A stretch of DNA of 64,000 nt from contig MCFE01000111.1 of the NCBI GenBank assembly GCA_002104905.1, positions 62,001 through 126,000 on the forward strand. Reading direction: 5' to 3'. Origin of the DNA: Basidiobolus meristosporus CBS 931.73. Taxonomy: Eukaryota; Basidiobolomycota; Basidiobolomycetes; Basidiobolales; Basidiobolaceae. A model generated the notes under the pieces. That model saw only the letters and a program-made list of their open reading frames with translations. It ran no database searches and was not told the DNA's origin. This document shows, piece after piece, positions 1 through 11,542 of this stretch (the first letter of the stretch is position 1; each line of letters starts with the position of its first letter). Made by a program: the position numbers and the translations under genes.

Positions 1-1183
1 CTGGTTGCTCCATATATATAGTTTCTTGCAAATCCCCATTTAGAAAGGCTGCTTTGACGTCCATTTGGTGTAGATCTAGACTGTGTACAGCTGCCAGGGC
101 TAGAACTGTCCTAATAGAGTTAAACTTGGCAACCGGAGCAAATGTTTCCTTAAAGTCTAGTCCCTGGATCTGGGAATAGCCTTTAGCTACCAATCTAGCC
201 TTGTACTTATCAACGGCACCATTTGAGGTTATCTTGATCTTGTAGACCCATCTACATCCTATTGGCTTTCTCCCATTTGGTAAATCTACCAGTTCCCACG
301 TTTTTGCCTTGATCAGTGATTGGTACTCCTCCTGCATGGCTTGTTGCCACTTAGTAGCATCTGGACCTTGCATTGCCTGTTCCAGATTCTGAGGTTTGGC
401 ACATAAGGCAAGATAAGCTTCTTCATGATCATTGGATATCTGCCACCAGGATCCAGGGGCATTTCTTATTCTGGTAGATCTCCTAACTGGGATAATCTGT
501 TCTGATCTGGAACTGGTAGAAGTATCTTCCATCTCTGGCTGGATTTGGTACGTATCTTCCTCATTTGTGTTGATTGCATCATCAGGCAGCTGGCCAATGA
601 TTTCTGTGGCTTTCTGATCTGAATTCTCCTCAAATACAACGTCCCTGCTCTTGATCAGCTTCTGAATTTTGCCATCATACACTCTATACCCTTTAGTATC
701 TTCACAATACCCAAGAAAGATCCCTTTTCTACTCTTTGGTTCCAACTTTGAGCGTTTTTTGTCAGGGATGTGATAAAAAACATCACTGCCAAAGATCCTG
801 AGGTGCTGGAGATCTGGTTTTTTGCCTGTATATGCTTCAAAGGGTGTAGAATCACGTAGTGCTGTTGTTGGGCATCTGTTCTTGATGTATACAGTGGTAG
901 CAACAGATTCAGCCCAAAACTTGTAGTCCATTCCCTTATCATGTAGCATAGATCTTCCCATCTCTACTATTGTTCTATTTGCACATTCTGCTACTCCATT
1001 TTGCTGTGGAGTATGAGGAACTGTGGTCTGTTGAAGTATACCAGTAGACAAGCAGTATTTTGCAAACTCCTTTGAGCAGTATTCTCCTCCATTGTCACTT
1101 CGTAGTACCTTCAATTTACACCCAGTTTGTGTTTCTGCCATGTTCTTGAAGTGCTTAAACGTCTCTAAAGCTTCATCCTTTGT

Positions 1184-2731
1184 TTAGAGGAAGTACACCC
1201 ATGTATATCTTGTCTTGTCATCAATAAACGTCATAAAGTATCTCTTGGCTCCAAAGGACAGTGTTCTCATGGGGCCACATATGTCTGAGTGTACAATAGC
1301 CAATATTTCGGTAGTATTGATGTCTTCTGAGCTCTTGAAACGTTGCCTAGCTTGTTTGCCATATGAACATCCCTTACAAACATTCAATTTGATTGGAATT
1401 GAGTATTTTAGGCCCAAAACAAGCTGATTTTTCACCAATTGGCTCATTTTCTGTTCCCCTATGTGTCCTAGCCTCCTATGCCACGTCTCCCAGTTGGTTT
1501 CATCAGTTTCAGCAATGTTGACATACTCAGGTACAATGATCTTGCATTGTAACTTGTATATATTGTGATCTCTGATTCCCAAAGCTAATTTTTTTCCATT
1601 TTCACTCAATATTGAGCAGCTCAGCTTAGTAAAAACAAATTTCAGTCCCTGAGTAGTCGCTTTACTTACTGAGAGTAGGTTCTTAGCTATTCCAGGTACA
1701 TAGAGTACGTCAGTCAGTTTTGCTGTTATTGCCCCTGAGTTATCACTCATATTTAGTTGTATAGACCCACTAGCGGTAGCTTCCAATGCAGAGTTATCTC
1801 CCAGATAAACCTTTCTTACGGGAATAGTCTTTAAGTTGCTGAACCAATCCTTTATACCACAAATATGCTGTGATGCTCCAGAGTCAATATACCATTCATT
1901 ACTTTGGTTACTTGCACTCTCTTGTACAGTGACAAATAACTGTTCATCAGTAGTTATATGGTTTGCCTGCTCTAGTTTCTGTTTTTTGTCTGCTTGTTTC
2001 TTCTTGCATTCTCTTGCCCAGTGTCCTGGCTTCTTAAAGTAGTTACAGCAGCCAGGTTTTCTTTGGTTTTGTTGCTTTCCCTTCTTTTCTGTATGCCTTT
2101 CTGAACTGAATAAAGCATTATCTTCAATTTTCTCTGCTTGATGATTACGTCTGAGTTCTTCATGGAGAAGTCTTCCTTTGACATAGTCTAAAGTCAAGTT
2201 GTCTTCTCTGCTTTCAAAAGAAAGTATGAGTGGCTCATACTTGTCTGGTAGGCTGCAAAGCAGACAGAGTATCTTTTCTTCATCATCTACACCAGCATTA
2301 ATACTGTAAAGTTCTTCTGCAAGTGTCTCCATTCTGGTAATGAGTTGTAGCATGTCATCATCTGGCTTTTTTCTCATGTTGAAGAACTTTCGTTTCAAAT
2401 AAAGCTTGCTTGATACTGACTTTGCTCTAAAGATCTTCTCTAAGGATTCCCATGCTGCTTTGGCAGTATTTGAGGCATGGATTTGTCCAATGACAGAGTC
2501 TTGCACATTGATGCATATTGCATTGAAGGCCTTTCTCTCCTTCTCTTGAAACTTCTCCACATCTTCTGCTGTTCCTTTGGGCTCAACTTCCTTTCCTGTT
2601 ACTATCTTCCAAAGCTTTCTTTCCTCAAGGTGGATCTGCATCTTGATTCTCCAAAGTCTGTAGTTCTTCCCATCAAACCTCTCCTTTACAGGGAAGATGT
2701 TGGTATTGCTTTGTTTGCTGGTAGAAGTCAT
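1184..2731 (-). pseudogene. copia-A gag-protease-integrase reading frame, truncated by a nonsense codon
   Basis: The 515-codon frame covers a UBN2-type gag (residues 1 to about 200), a CCHC zinc knuckle region, the aspartic protease motif WYIDSGASQHIC, the GAG-pre-integrase motif WHRRLGHI and the start of the integrase core (HSDICGP). In the knuckle the second cysteine is Phe (CNYFKKPGHWAREC) whereas copy 2 keeps Cys, so this copy probably cannot bind zinc normally. The frame ends in TAA where copy 2 reads Lys, so the stop is a point mutation inside integrase. The start ATG at 2731 follows the primer site and LTR by 24 nt. Confidence 0.9.
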
Positions 2732-2755
2732 CTTTAGAATAGATTAAGGCAATTG

Positions 2756-2767
2756 GGGCTCATAACC
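2756..2767 (-). promoter_or_regulatory. primer-binding site complementary to initiator tRNA-Met anticodon arm
   Basis: On the minus strand the 12 nt directly after the LTR read GGTTATGAGCCC. This is the exact complement of GGGCTCATAACC, the anticodon stem-loop sequence of eukaryotic initiator tRNA-Met, not of a tRNA 3' end. The same site recurs next to the LTR of copy 2 (one mismatch) and of copia-B. Drosophila copia is known to prime from a cleaved initiator-tRNA half in this way. Confidence 0.8.
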
Positions 2768-3136
2768 TGTTGCAATTTAAGAAGTGATTTGAATATAAGG
2801 AACTTATCAAGAAATAGTGATAATAGTTGAACTGTTGTTTATTCATAAAGAAGCTCAGTATTTATACCTTTGTAGAAGTAATACAGCTGCAACACTATGT
2901 AGGGAGGGTTTCTCAATATTCAGGAGCATTCTGTAACAGTTTCAGGGTTAGTACATAATGTTTGGTAATAGTGCTAATTTGATCCTGACTATAGGGGAAT
3001 AATCATAAGATCATATATCTAGAGAAAGTGGCAAAGTTAAGGCAGTAAATGAGTCCTACAGTGACTAAGATTAGCCTAGAATTGTTAAGTAAATTTTTAG
3101 CTGCTGAATGATACCAAATAGTCCAATATTTCATCA
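2768..3136 (-). repeat. copia-A LTR (5' LTR of copy 1), 369 bp
   Basis: On the plus strand it begins TGTTGCAA and ends TTTCATCA, so it has TG..CA ends. It aligns over its whole 369 bp with 13674-14042 and 17986-18354, which have the same length. The 3' LTR is outside the window, so the target duplication cannot be checked. Confidence 0.88.
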
Positions 3137-3732
3137 GGTTGTTTCTTGTAATTCTAAGTAATATATGCACCAGCATAAAGATATATATATACCCAGTGGT
3201 AGAGCATCTGTCAATCAGATCTCTACCCCAATGTGAATCCCTATAACCATCATATTTCTGCCTATTAGCTGCTCCAGAGTAATCCAGTACCATATGTGTG
3301 GTAGGTAGTAAGTATCTCAAAATCTGCTTAACTGCTGTGATATGATCCAATCCATAATTCTGCATGAGTCAACTCACTGTTCCAGCTGCTACTGCAATAT
3401 CTGGACATGTTGACACCATCAAGTACATCAGGCTACAAACCATTGATTGATAGGGAAAGCTTTGGCCCATATTTGAGCCATTTTCACATAAAACTGGCTG
3501 AGATTTGATAACTTTAGATTATTGTCCATATGAGTAGCTGCAGGCATGCAATTTTACAATTTGAAGTGTCTAAGACTCTCCCTAATGTACTTAGACAGAT
3601 TCAGCACAGTTTCCTGTGCAGGTATGTTGAAATTATTTTAACTTCAAGGAAATAACTCCATTATCTAAGATCTTTCATCTCAAACATGCTGAAGAGATCT
3701 GATTTTGTCTGTTTAAGTGTCTCTTGGTCACT
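3137..3732 (-). mobile_element. copia-A pol fragment (RT 3' part and RNase H), host of copy 1
   Basis: The minus-strand translation matches the RT/RNase H part of copy 2 (about 14400-15000) with many substitutions and stops. It begins exactly where the copy 1 LTR ends and stops where a gypsy LTR starts at 3733, so it is flanked by two later insertions or junctions. It is non-functional. Confidence 0.75.
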
Positions 3733-4098
3733 TGTATTACAAGTCTTGGTGTAAGAGTTGTAGAGGAATAGGGAGTGTAGCTAGTATTTTATTCACTTAA
3801 ACTTGAACTGATCTTTATTGAGGTTCCAGCAGCCCCTTATATACATTTTTCCAGATGAATTGCTTACTAATTTATTTCCTAATGTAGGCTGTGGCTGATG
3901 AATCATTTGATTGCATCATCATCACCTAATAAAATCCTACTTAATATATCTATTTCTGTATGATAAGGATCTGCTGATTCATTTGCTGACTAATGCTACC
4001 AATTTGATAGATGATACTGATATACTGGTAAGCTAAACATATAACTAATTGACTTGACTAAGAACTGATAAACCTAAACATTCAAGTAGCAGATCATA
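3733..4098 (-). repeat. Ty3/gypsy LTR, about 366 bp
   Basis: It is homologous over its length to the plus-strand LTR at 11178-11542 (365 bp). Its outer end reads TGTATTACAAG on the plus strand. On the minus strand it lies downstream of a gypsy integrase and of a purine-rich stretch just above 4098, so it is the 3' LTR of the minus-strand gypsy element. The exact inner boundary is good to a few bases. Confidence 0.7.
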
Positions 4099-5845
4099 GT
4101 ATTCTTCCCTACTAAAGCTGATAGGGTTCTCTTGGAGCTCTTTTCTTGTGATACCAATATCTTGATGGTTCAGTATTATCAGCAAGTCTTGCAAGCTTGA
4201 GTCTGTCCCTATGTACTAAGTCCTCATGTATATTGCCTTGTTTGTCCACTAGTTAGTAAGTTGCAAATGGATATTCTCTGATAATCTTGAATGGTCTTGT
4301 CCATTGTGGCTCAAGCTTCTTCCAAGTGTTGTTTCTTAGCAATACAAAGTTCCCAAATGTCAATGCTTCTGGTGCTATAGTCTTATCAAATCTCTGCTTC
4401 ATCTTTTCTGCACTTTGAGATACTTTGGTGTGTGCCTCTTGACATCTTTGTGGCATTTGCTGGTGTCTACTTGGCTGACTGAGTTCATCTTCTAAGGTGT
4501 CTATAAGCTTTGGTTGTGTGAGATCCCCTAGAATCCTTGGTTCACATCCATAAACTAAGTAAAATGGCAATTGTTGGGTGGTGTTGTGTACTCTGACACT
4601 GCATGCCAAGAGTGCTTGGTCTATATACTCATCCAATCTACTGACAACTCCATTTGCATACTTGGTCAGCATTTTTCCAAATAATCCATCAAACCATTCA
4701 GTGACTCCATTAGTTCTGGGGTGATATGCCAAGGTTTTCTAGTGTTTGATCTGCTGCACTTACAGGTAGGCTTCCAATGTCTTTGCCATAAGGCTTGCAC
4801 CTCAATTAGATAGAATCAACCGCAGAGCATCCAAACTTCATAAGGATCTCATGATAGATGAAACTTGCAACTTCTTGTTCACTGGCTATAGGTACAGCTT
4901 TGGCCTCTGGCCATTTAATGACATGGTCAATTGCTACTAGGATCCAACAGTTTCATTTCCTGGTAGTTGGCAGTCTTCCAATAAAGTCAATTCCCCATCT
5001 TTCAAATGGTCTGACAGGCTCCAAGGGAAAGAGTTTGGCAATTCTCTGTGGTTGGCCTTGTTTGATTTGGCAATTTGGGCATGTTTTCACTAGCTTCTTA
5101 ATGTCATGTTACATTCTAGGCCACCATGCTCTGGCTTTCACAAGGCTGTAGGTTCCATCAGTTCTAAGATGTCCATATCCATTGTGTAGCATATGTATTA
5201 AATCCAAGCAAGCAACATAAGGGCAATAGGCAATAGGGCTTCCAACAACAATTTGGTAGTGTTTCATCCTGTACTACAAATTTGCTGGCTTCATCCCGGA
5301 TTATCTTCTTGATATCTTCATCCACCTCATTAGGAATGGCTTGGTCCTCCAGGCACTTTGGTAAAAGGCTAGGCCAATCCAATTCATGCACCAAGTTGAG
5401 TTGTGCAACTTGTTCTAATCTTGATAAGGCATCAGCAACCATGTTGTGCTTTCCAGGGCAGAAGACAATCTCTAAATCAAATTGCTGAATGTATTCACTC
5501 CATCTTATCATTCTTCTAGAGCATACCTTCTGAGTAAATATATACTTGACAGAGGCATGATCAGTTTTCACAGTGCATTTGACTCCTTCAATATAGCATC
5601 CCCATGACTTCAAACAGTGTATTATAGCAAGCATCTCCTTCTCATGCACTGGATAGTTTTGTTCTACTGAGTTCAGTTTGATGGATTCAAAGGCAACAGG
5701 GTTGTCCTTTCCCTTGTGTTCTTGGCTCAACACTCCACCAATTGCATAATTTGAAGCATCTGTGCACAGAGTAATCTCTTTCCTGAAGTCAGGTATTCTT
5801 GAGCTTAGCAGTTTAGAAAGTTCATTCTTGAGTGTGTTTTTTGTT
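4099..5845 (-). pseudogene. Ty3/gypsy pol remnant: RNase H and integrase
   Basis: From 5845 downward the minus strand encodes an RT-linked RNase H (TDASNYAIGG, HEKEMLAIIHCLKSWG, DHASVKYIF, ADALSRLEQ). It is followed by an integrase core in several frames (PFERWGIDFIGRLPTT, DHVIKWPEAKAVP) and the integrase tail with HPRTNGVTEWF at 4253-4732. The order RNase H then integrase is Ty3/gypsy. The upstream gag, protease and RT are missing; copia-A gag sequence adjoins at 5846 in the same orientation. Stops and frameshifts interrupt the region around 4733-5163. Confidence 0.85.
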
Positions 5846-6290
5846 GGCTGGCTTCTTCTTGCATTCTCTTGCCCAGTGACCTGGCTTCTTACTATACTTA
5901 CAGCATCCAGGTTTTCTTTGGTTTTGTTGCTTACCCTTCTTTTCTGTGTGCCTTTCTGAGCTGAATAAAGCATTCTCTTCAATTTCTCCACTTGATCATT
6001 ACATCTGAGTTCTTCATGGAGAGGTTTTCTTATGACATACTCTAAAGTCAAATTGTCTTCTCTACTTTGAAAAGAAATAGGAGTGGCTCACACTTGTCTG
6101 GTAGGCTGTAAAGCAGACAGAATATCTTTTCTTCATCATCTACACAAGAATTAATACTGTATAGTTCTTCCGCTAGTATTTCTATTCTGGTAATGAGTTG
6201 CAGTATGTCATCATCTGGCTTCTTCCCCATGTTGATGAACTTTTGATATAAATAAAGCTTGCTTGATACTGACTTGGCTCTAAAGATCAA
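5846..6290 (-). pseudogene. copia-A gag fragment joined to gypsy RNase H
   Basis: Minus-strand sequence matches copia-A gag from FRAKSVSSKLYL through the zinc-knuckle region. The open frame at 5164-6051 runs straight across the junction into gypsy RNase H. The gag part first reads in its native frame (HEELRCNDQ) and then slips to another frame before the junction, so no working fusion is made. The upstream end at about 6290 is abrupt. Confidence 0.75.
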
Positions 6291-7669
6291 AAGTGTGAAT
6301 GTCAACCAGTACCATGATAGAGTCAGTTAAAAACTACAAACCTGACTCTTGCAGATTGAAGAAGCTTTTAAGTTATAGAATTGCTTCAGAAAGTAATATC
6401 TATTATGCTGTTTCTTACTTAATAGACTCAGCTTAGCAGCTCTACCACAATGAGGTCAGGTCAGCCATGATGATGGGATGCCCTAAAATTTCTATCAGAG
6501 ATGAGTTTATACTGGAAATTGCGGATCCTTTTGAACTTCCTCACTAAGAGATACTACTAAGAAGGAAGTGATAACACTCAGATAGAAAAGCAAGGCTCAA
6601 GAATACTTCTATGAGTATATGTGTCTACCTGAACTAATTGAAAGAATGGACCTCCTGGCTCAAGTTAAACACTTATTGATGGGTTGAAAGAAAGAGCTTG
6701 CAAGGAAGTGAGTTATTGATGACCTCAGAATATTGAAGAAGCCATCATGATTGCCATTGACTATGACTTAGCTATGTTTGATGCTGGGAAGCCCACAATG
6801 ACTAATCAGAAAGGCTACATTCACCATGAAAGAAGACAATCAGAAGCAATGCCATTGGAAATAGATGCTATGCAGGAAATCACACCTCATATGAATGTAA
6901 GAAGAAAGGAGTTTGCTTTTTTTGCCACCATCAAGGACATAGTGCAAAGCACTACCCTTGGTGAAGAAGTGGACACCTGCCAACAAGAACACTCAACCAT
7001 ACTGAAACCCTTGCACATAGTAGCAGGGAGGATGAGCCTGAAGGAGACTTAGAACTCACCTTACATATGATAGAAAAGTTCTTATTCAAAATGACCTCAA
7101 ACTCAGGAAAGCTATTATACCTGCATGGAGTAACCCAGACTAACTTGCCAAGAATATGATCAACTCTAAAGTATCACGCAAGTATATGTTAGAGCAATTT
7201 TCCTCAAAAGCTGGAATCAACTCAGAACCCACCATATCAACTTCATTTTGACAGCCAATAAGAACTTTTACATAATCAACTGTATTACTCAGCCAGTAGA
7301 AACAAAGATTGGTAACTATTGAGAAGAAATAAAGGCCTTTATATTTGGAAATTGCAAGTTTTATCTTGTGCCAGGGAAAATATGGCTTTTCTGGTGTGAC
7401 TTATCAATCAACCGGAGAACCCATGCCACCCAGATCCAAAAAGACAGCCAGACTAATGAGTTCTTACCTGCCAGACTGGATTTCAACTTGGTCAACTCCA
7501 GTGTGTGTGAAACAAGTGCACATAGCAAGACACAGTTCTCTGGGGTACCTAGAAAGAATACCCAGATGTTCCTCTTTATGGTATTGCAGGAGGATTCTTC
7601 TATTCTAATTTTCCAGGAGGCACAAACCCTTTTGAAGAAAAACTCAAATGTGTTTGCAGATGACCTTGT
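6291..7669 (+). pseudogene. Ty3/gypsy gag-protease remnant
   Basis: Plus-strand frames hold a degenerate gag with a zinc-knuckle relic (CFFCHHQGHSAKHYPW, last Cys replaced by His) near 6900-6965. Further on, a pre-RT segment reads LLKKNSNVFADDL at about 7630, the block that precedes gypsy RT. Frameshifts and stops are frequent. It is cut at 7670 by the LTR of copia-A copy 3. No gypsy 5' LTR is recognised. Confidence 0.6.
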
Positions 7670-8036
7670 TGTTGAAATATTGGACTCATTGGTGCCATTC
7701 AGCAGCTGAAAATTTACTTAGCAATTTTAGGCTAGTACTTATCACTGAAGGACAAATTTATAGCCCTAACTTTGTCACTTTCTTAGTTCAATGATCCTAT
7801 GACAATTCCCCTGCAGCCAAGATTAAATTAGCACTCTTAAAAATAGTATGAACTAGCTTTGAAACTGGTACAAAGTGCTTCTGAGTGTTAAGTAACCCTC
7901 CTTACTTAGTGTCACAATTGAATTACTTCTACAAAGGTTGAAATATTGAGCTTGTTTATTAATAAACAACAGTTTGACTATTATCATCATCTCTTGCTAA
8001 GCTCCATTTATCCAAAACATATCTTAAATTATGTCA
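7670..8036 (+). repeat. copia-A 5' LTR of copy 3
   Basis: It starts TGTTGAAATATTGGAC and ends at 8036, with length and order of blocks as in the 369-bp LTRs of copies 1 and 2 read in reverse. The primer-site equivalent follows immediately. Confidence 0.8.
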
Positions 8037-10458
8037 AGTTATTATCCCCAAATGCCTAAATCCAATCAAAAAGTGACATCTACCAGCATACAGAATAATG
8101 CAAACAGCTACCCTGTAATGAAGAAGTTTGATGGGAAGAGCTACAGACTTTGGGGAATCAAAGTGCAGATCCACCTTGAGGAAAGAGAGCGTTGGAATAT
8201 AGTAGCAGGAAAGGAAGTTCATATGTGTAAATGTGCAAGATTCCTTCATTGGATAAATTCATGCTTCAAATATTGCTAAAGCAGCATGGGAATACTTAGA
8301 TAAGGCCATCAGAGCAAAATGAGTAACAAACAAGGTTTAATTCAAAGAAGGCTCCTCAGAAGGATGAGAAACCCAGTTGAGAACACTGCACAACTAATTA
8401 CTGGAATGAAGACACTTGACAAAGAACCTAACAATATTAGTGCTGGTGTAGATGATGAAGAAAAGATGTTATGACTGCTTTGCAGCTTCCTAGACAGATC
8501 TGAGCCACTCATATTTTCTTCAAAGCAGATAAGACAATCTGCTATTATACTATGTTAAAGGAAGACTTCTGCATTAAGAACTCAGATGTGATGAGCAAGC
8601 TGAGAGAACTGAAGCTAATGCTTTATTTAGCTTAGAAAGGCACACCAAGAAGAAGGGAAAGCAACAAACTGAAGAAAGCCTGATTGCTGTAAATACTGTA
8701 AGAAGCCAAATCACTAGGCAAGAAATCTCAAGAGGAAGCAAGCAGACAAAAACAGAAGCTAGAGCAGCCAAACCATATAACTACAGATGAACAGTCTTTT
8801 GTAACTGTCAAAGAGAGTGCAAGTGTGCAAAGTATTGATTAGTATATGGACTATGAAGCATTACAGCTTATTTTCAGTATATAGAGTGGTTCAGCATCTT
8901 AAAGCCTATTCCTGTAAAAAAGGTTTATCTGGGGGAGAGCTCTGCATTGGAAGTTACTACAAGTGGGTCTATACAGCTAACTATGAGTAATAACTCAGGA
9001 ACTATAGCTTGCTATCACTCAGCTGAGCTGGTTACTATTAAGAAATAAAGGACAGAAATTTGCCTTAGAAACTAAAGATTGCAATGTATACAAGTTACAA
9101 TGCAACATCATTTTTCCTGAATGTATATGCATTGCTCAGGCTGCTGGAGCTAATTGGGAAACATGATATAGGGACTTGAACACATTAAGGAACAGAAAAT
9201 GGGTCAAATGGAGAATAATTGGCTTGTTTTGGGCCTAAATCACTTAATTTGAGTCAGATTGAGTAACTGAAAAAAATATTCTTATGGCAAAAATGCTAGA
9301 GGGTGTTTCAGAGGCTCAGGAGGCACTTTCACTATCTCAATATTGGCAATTGAGTGCTTGACATATGTTTTCCAGTAGGAATATTGTCATTTGCACACAA
9401 GAGATACTTTATGTCATTTATAAAAATAGTGCACAATATACATTGAGGAAGTCCCTCAGTACAAAGGATGAGGCATTAGAGTTGCTCAAACACTTCAAAA
9501 ATATGGCAGACATACAAACTGGGTTTCAATTTGAGGTTCTTTGAAGTGACAATGGAGGGGAGTACTGCTCACACAAGTTTGTAAAATACTGCTCATCTTC
9601 TGGTATACATTGGCACACCGCTGTTCCACATACCACACAGCAATACAGAGTAGCAGAACATGTAGATAAGACAATTATGGTGATGGGAAGATCTATGCTG
9701 CATGGAAAGGAAATGTATTTCAGGTCCTAGTTTGATCTGTTGCTACTGCTGTATTCATCAAAAATAACTGTCTAACAGCAGTGCTGCATGAGTCTACACC
9801 CTTTGAAGCATATCCAGGCAGCAAAATAGACCTCTAGCACCACAGAATCCTTGGCAGTGATGTTTTCCATAGCCTCCCTGACAAAAAAATGAGAGTAAGA
9901 ACCAGAAAGTGGAAAAGGTATCTATCTTGGGTATTATGAAGATACCAAAGGGTATAGAGTGTATGATGGCAAAATTCAGATGCCAATCAAGAGCAGGGTG
10001 TTGTAGCTGAGGAGTATTCAGATCACAAAGTCACTGAAATCATTGGCCAAGTGTGTGATGATGCAATCAACACAGTTGAACATGGTACAAACCTAGTTCA
10101 GCCAGATATGGAAGATAATTCCACCAATTCCAGAGCAAAGCCAATTATCCCAATTGTGTGATCTGCCAGAACAAGAAATGCCCCTGGTTCCAGGTGGCAG
10201 ACATCATATGATCACAAAGAAGCTTACCAAGCCTTATGAGCTAGACCTCAGAGTCTGAAACAGGCATTGCAAAGTCCAGATGCTGCTATGTGACAGCATG
10301 CCATGCAGGAGGAGTGCTAATCACTGATCAGGGCAAAAATATGTAAGTGGCTGATTTAACAAATAAGAGAAAGCCATCAGGATGTAGATGGGCCTCCACA
10401 ATTAAGATAACCTCAGATGTTACTGTTGATAAATACAAAGCTAGATTGATGGCTGGTC

Positions 10459-10751
10459 ACTGTGGGACTGAACTACAGTTCTAACTTGGCCACTTTTGTC
10501 AGATCTATGATCCTATGATGTCTTATTACAGTCAAATCAAGTTAGCACTTATACCAATCATTATATATTAACCCTGAAACTGCTAAAGAATGCTCCTGAG
10601 TGTTGAGAAGCTCTCCTTACTTAGTGACACAGTTGTATTACTTCTACAAAGGTTTAAATACTGAGCTTCTTTAGGAATAAACAACAGTTCAACTATCAGC
10701 ACTATTTCTTAATAAGTTCTTTAGATACAATTTATTTGTTAATTTGTAACA
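10459..10751 (+). repeat. copia-A 3' LTR of copy 3, 5'-truncated
   Basis: It begins inside the LTR at the GGTCACTGTGGGACT block and runs to the terminal TTGTAACA. The first about 75 bp of the LTR are missing at the deletion junction with the RT start. Confidence 0.75.
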
Positions 10752-11177
10752 GATCTCACACAACCAAAGCTTACAGTTACCACAAAAGTAAAACACAGTC
10801 AGCCAAGAAGACATCACCAACCAGAGCAAAGCTGTCAAGAGAAACTTGCCAAAATATCTCAGTGCGCAGAAAAGGTGAAGCAGATATTTGATAAGACTAT
10901 ATCACCAAAAGCATTGACAGCTGGGAACTTTGTATTGCTTAGAAACAGCACTTGCAGAAGTTTGTGCCACAATGGATGGGACCATCCAAGATCATCAGAG
11001 AATGTCCATGTGGAACTTACCAACTGGTGGACAAGCAAGGGAGTATCTGGGAAGATTTAGCTCATTGAGAAAGATTCTAGCTTGCTGGACCTGCCGACAA
11101 TACTAAAACATCAGGATATTAGTATCACAGTAAAAGAGACTCAGGAGAACCCTCTCAGTTTCAATAAGGGAAAAGGT
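10752..11177 (+). pseudogene. Ty3/gypsy integrase C-terminal fragment
   Basis: Plus-strand sequence matches the integrase tail seen on the minus strand at about 4250-4530 (KQIFDKTISPKALTAGNFVLLRN). It leads through a purine tract into the LTR at 11178. Only the 3' end of this gypsy copy is present. Confidence 0.75.
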
Positions 11178-11542
11178 TGTGACCTACTGCAGGAGTATTT
11201 AAGTTAGACCAGTTTTAGTCAAATTAATTAGTCTTATGCTTTGCCTATCATGATATCAGTGTTATCCAGAAAGTCAGTATTATCATTCAGCAGATGAATC
11301 ACCATATCTGTATGAGACAGATATGGGTAGATTCAGTAAGATCTAATTGGGTGAGGATAATGCAATCAAATGAGTCATCATCCACAATCTATATTAGGAG
11401 ATACAATGAGTCAGCAATTGATCTGGCAAAATGTATATAAGGAGCTGCTGGAATCTCAATAAAAATCTGCCCATGTTTTAGTAAATACAATACCAGCTAA
11501 ATTCCCTATTTCTTTGCAACTCTGATCTCAAGACCTGTAACA
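11178..11542 (+). repeat. Ty3/gypsy 3' LTR, 365 bp
   Basis: Starts TGTGACCTACTG after a GGGAAAAGG purine tract and ends CCTGTAACA. It is homologous to 3733-4098 in reverse. It is followed at once by a gypsy RNase H sequence, so this LTR interrupts a second gypsy copy. Confidence 0.7.

Larger units (their letters stand above)
1..3136 (-). mobile_element. Ty1/copia retrotransposon, copy 1 of family copia-A (cut by window edge)
   Basis: The element is read on the minus strand. Its 5' LTR is at 2768-3136, the primer site at 2756-2767, gag-pro-integrase at 1184-2731, and the rest of integrase and the start of reverse transcriptase run to base 1. The remaining RT, RNase H and 3' LTR lie outside the window; base 1 corresponds to about 15222 of copy 2. 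The order gag, protease, integrase, RT is diagnostic of Ty1/copia. Pol is broken by a stop at 1184-1186 and by frame changes in 655-942. It is inserted in an older copia-A RNase H region that resumes at 3137. Confidence 0.9.
7670..10751 (+). mobile_element. copia-A copy 3, degenerate and internally deleted
   Basis: Plus-strand copy with a 5' LTR at 7670-8036 (367 bp), a decayed primer site at 8037-8049, then gag, protease and integrase with many stops (for example around 8031-8280 and 8560-8800). The RT start is at about 10430. Sequence then jumps from the RT start straight into the LTR at about 10459, so the rest of RT and RNase H is gone. The 3' LTR is partial, 10459-10751. Flanking 5-mers do not match. 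It is the most decayed of the three copies. Confidence 0.85.

Noticed and set aside
2756..2767. tRNA gene fragment suggested by the GGGCTCATAACC match
   Set aside because: Only the anticodon arm matches and it abuts an LTR; no A or B boxes or acceptor stem are present.
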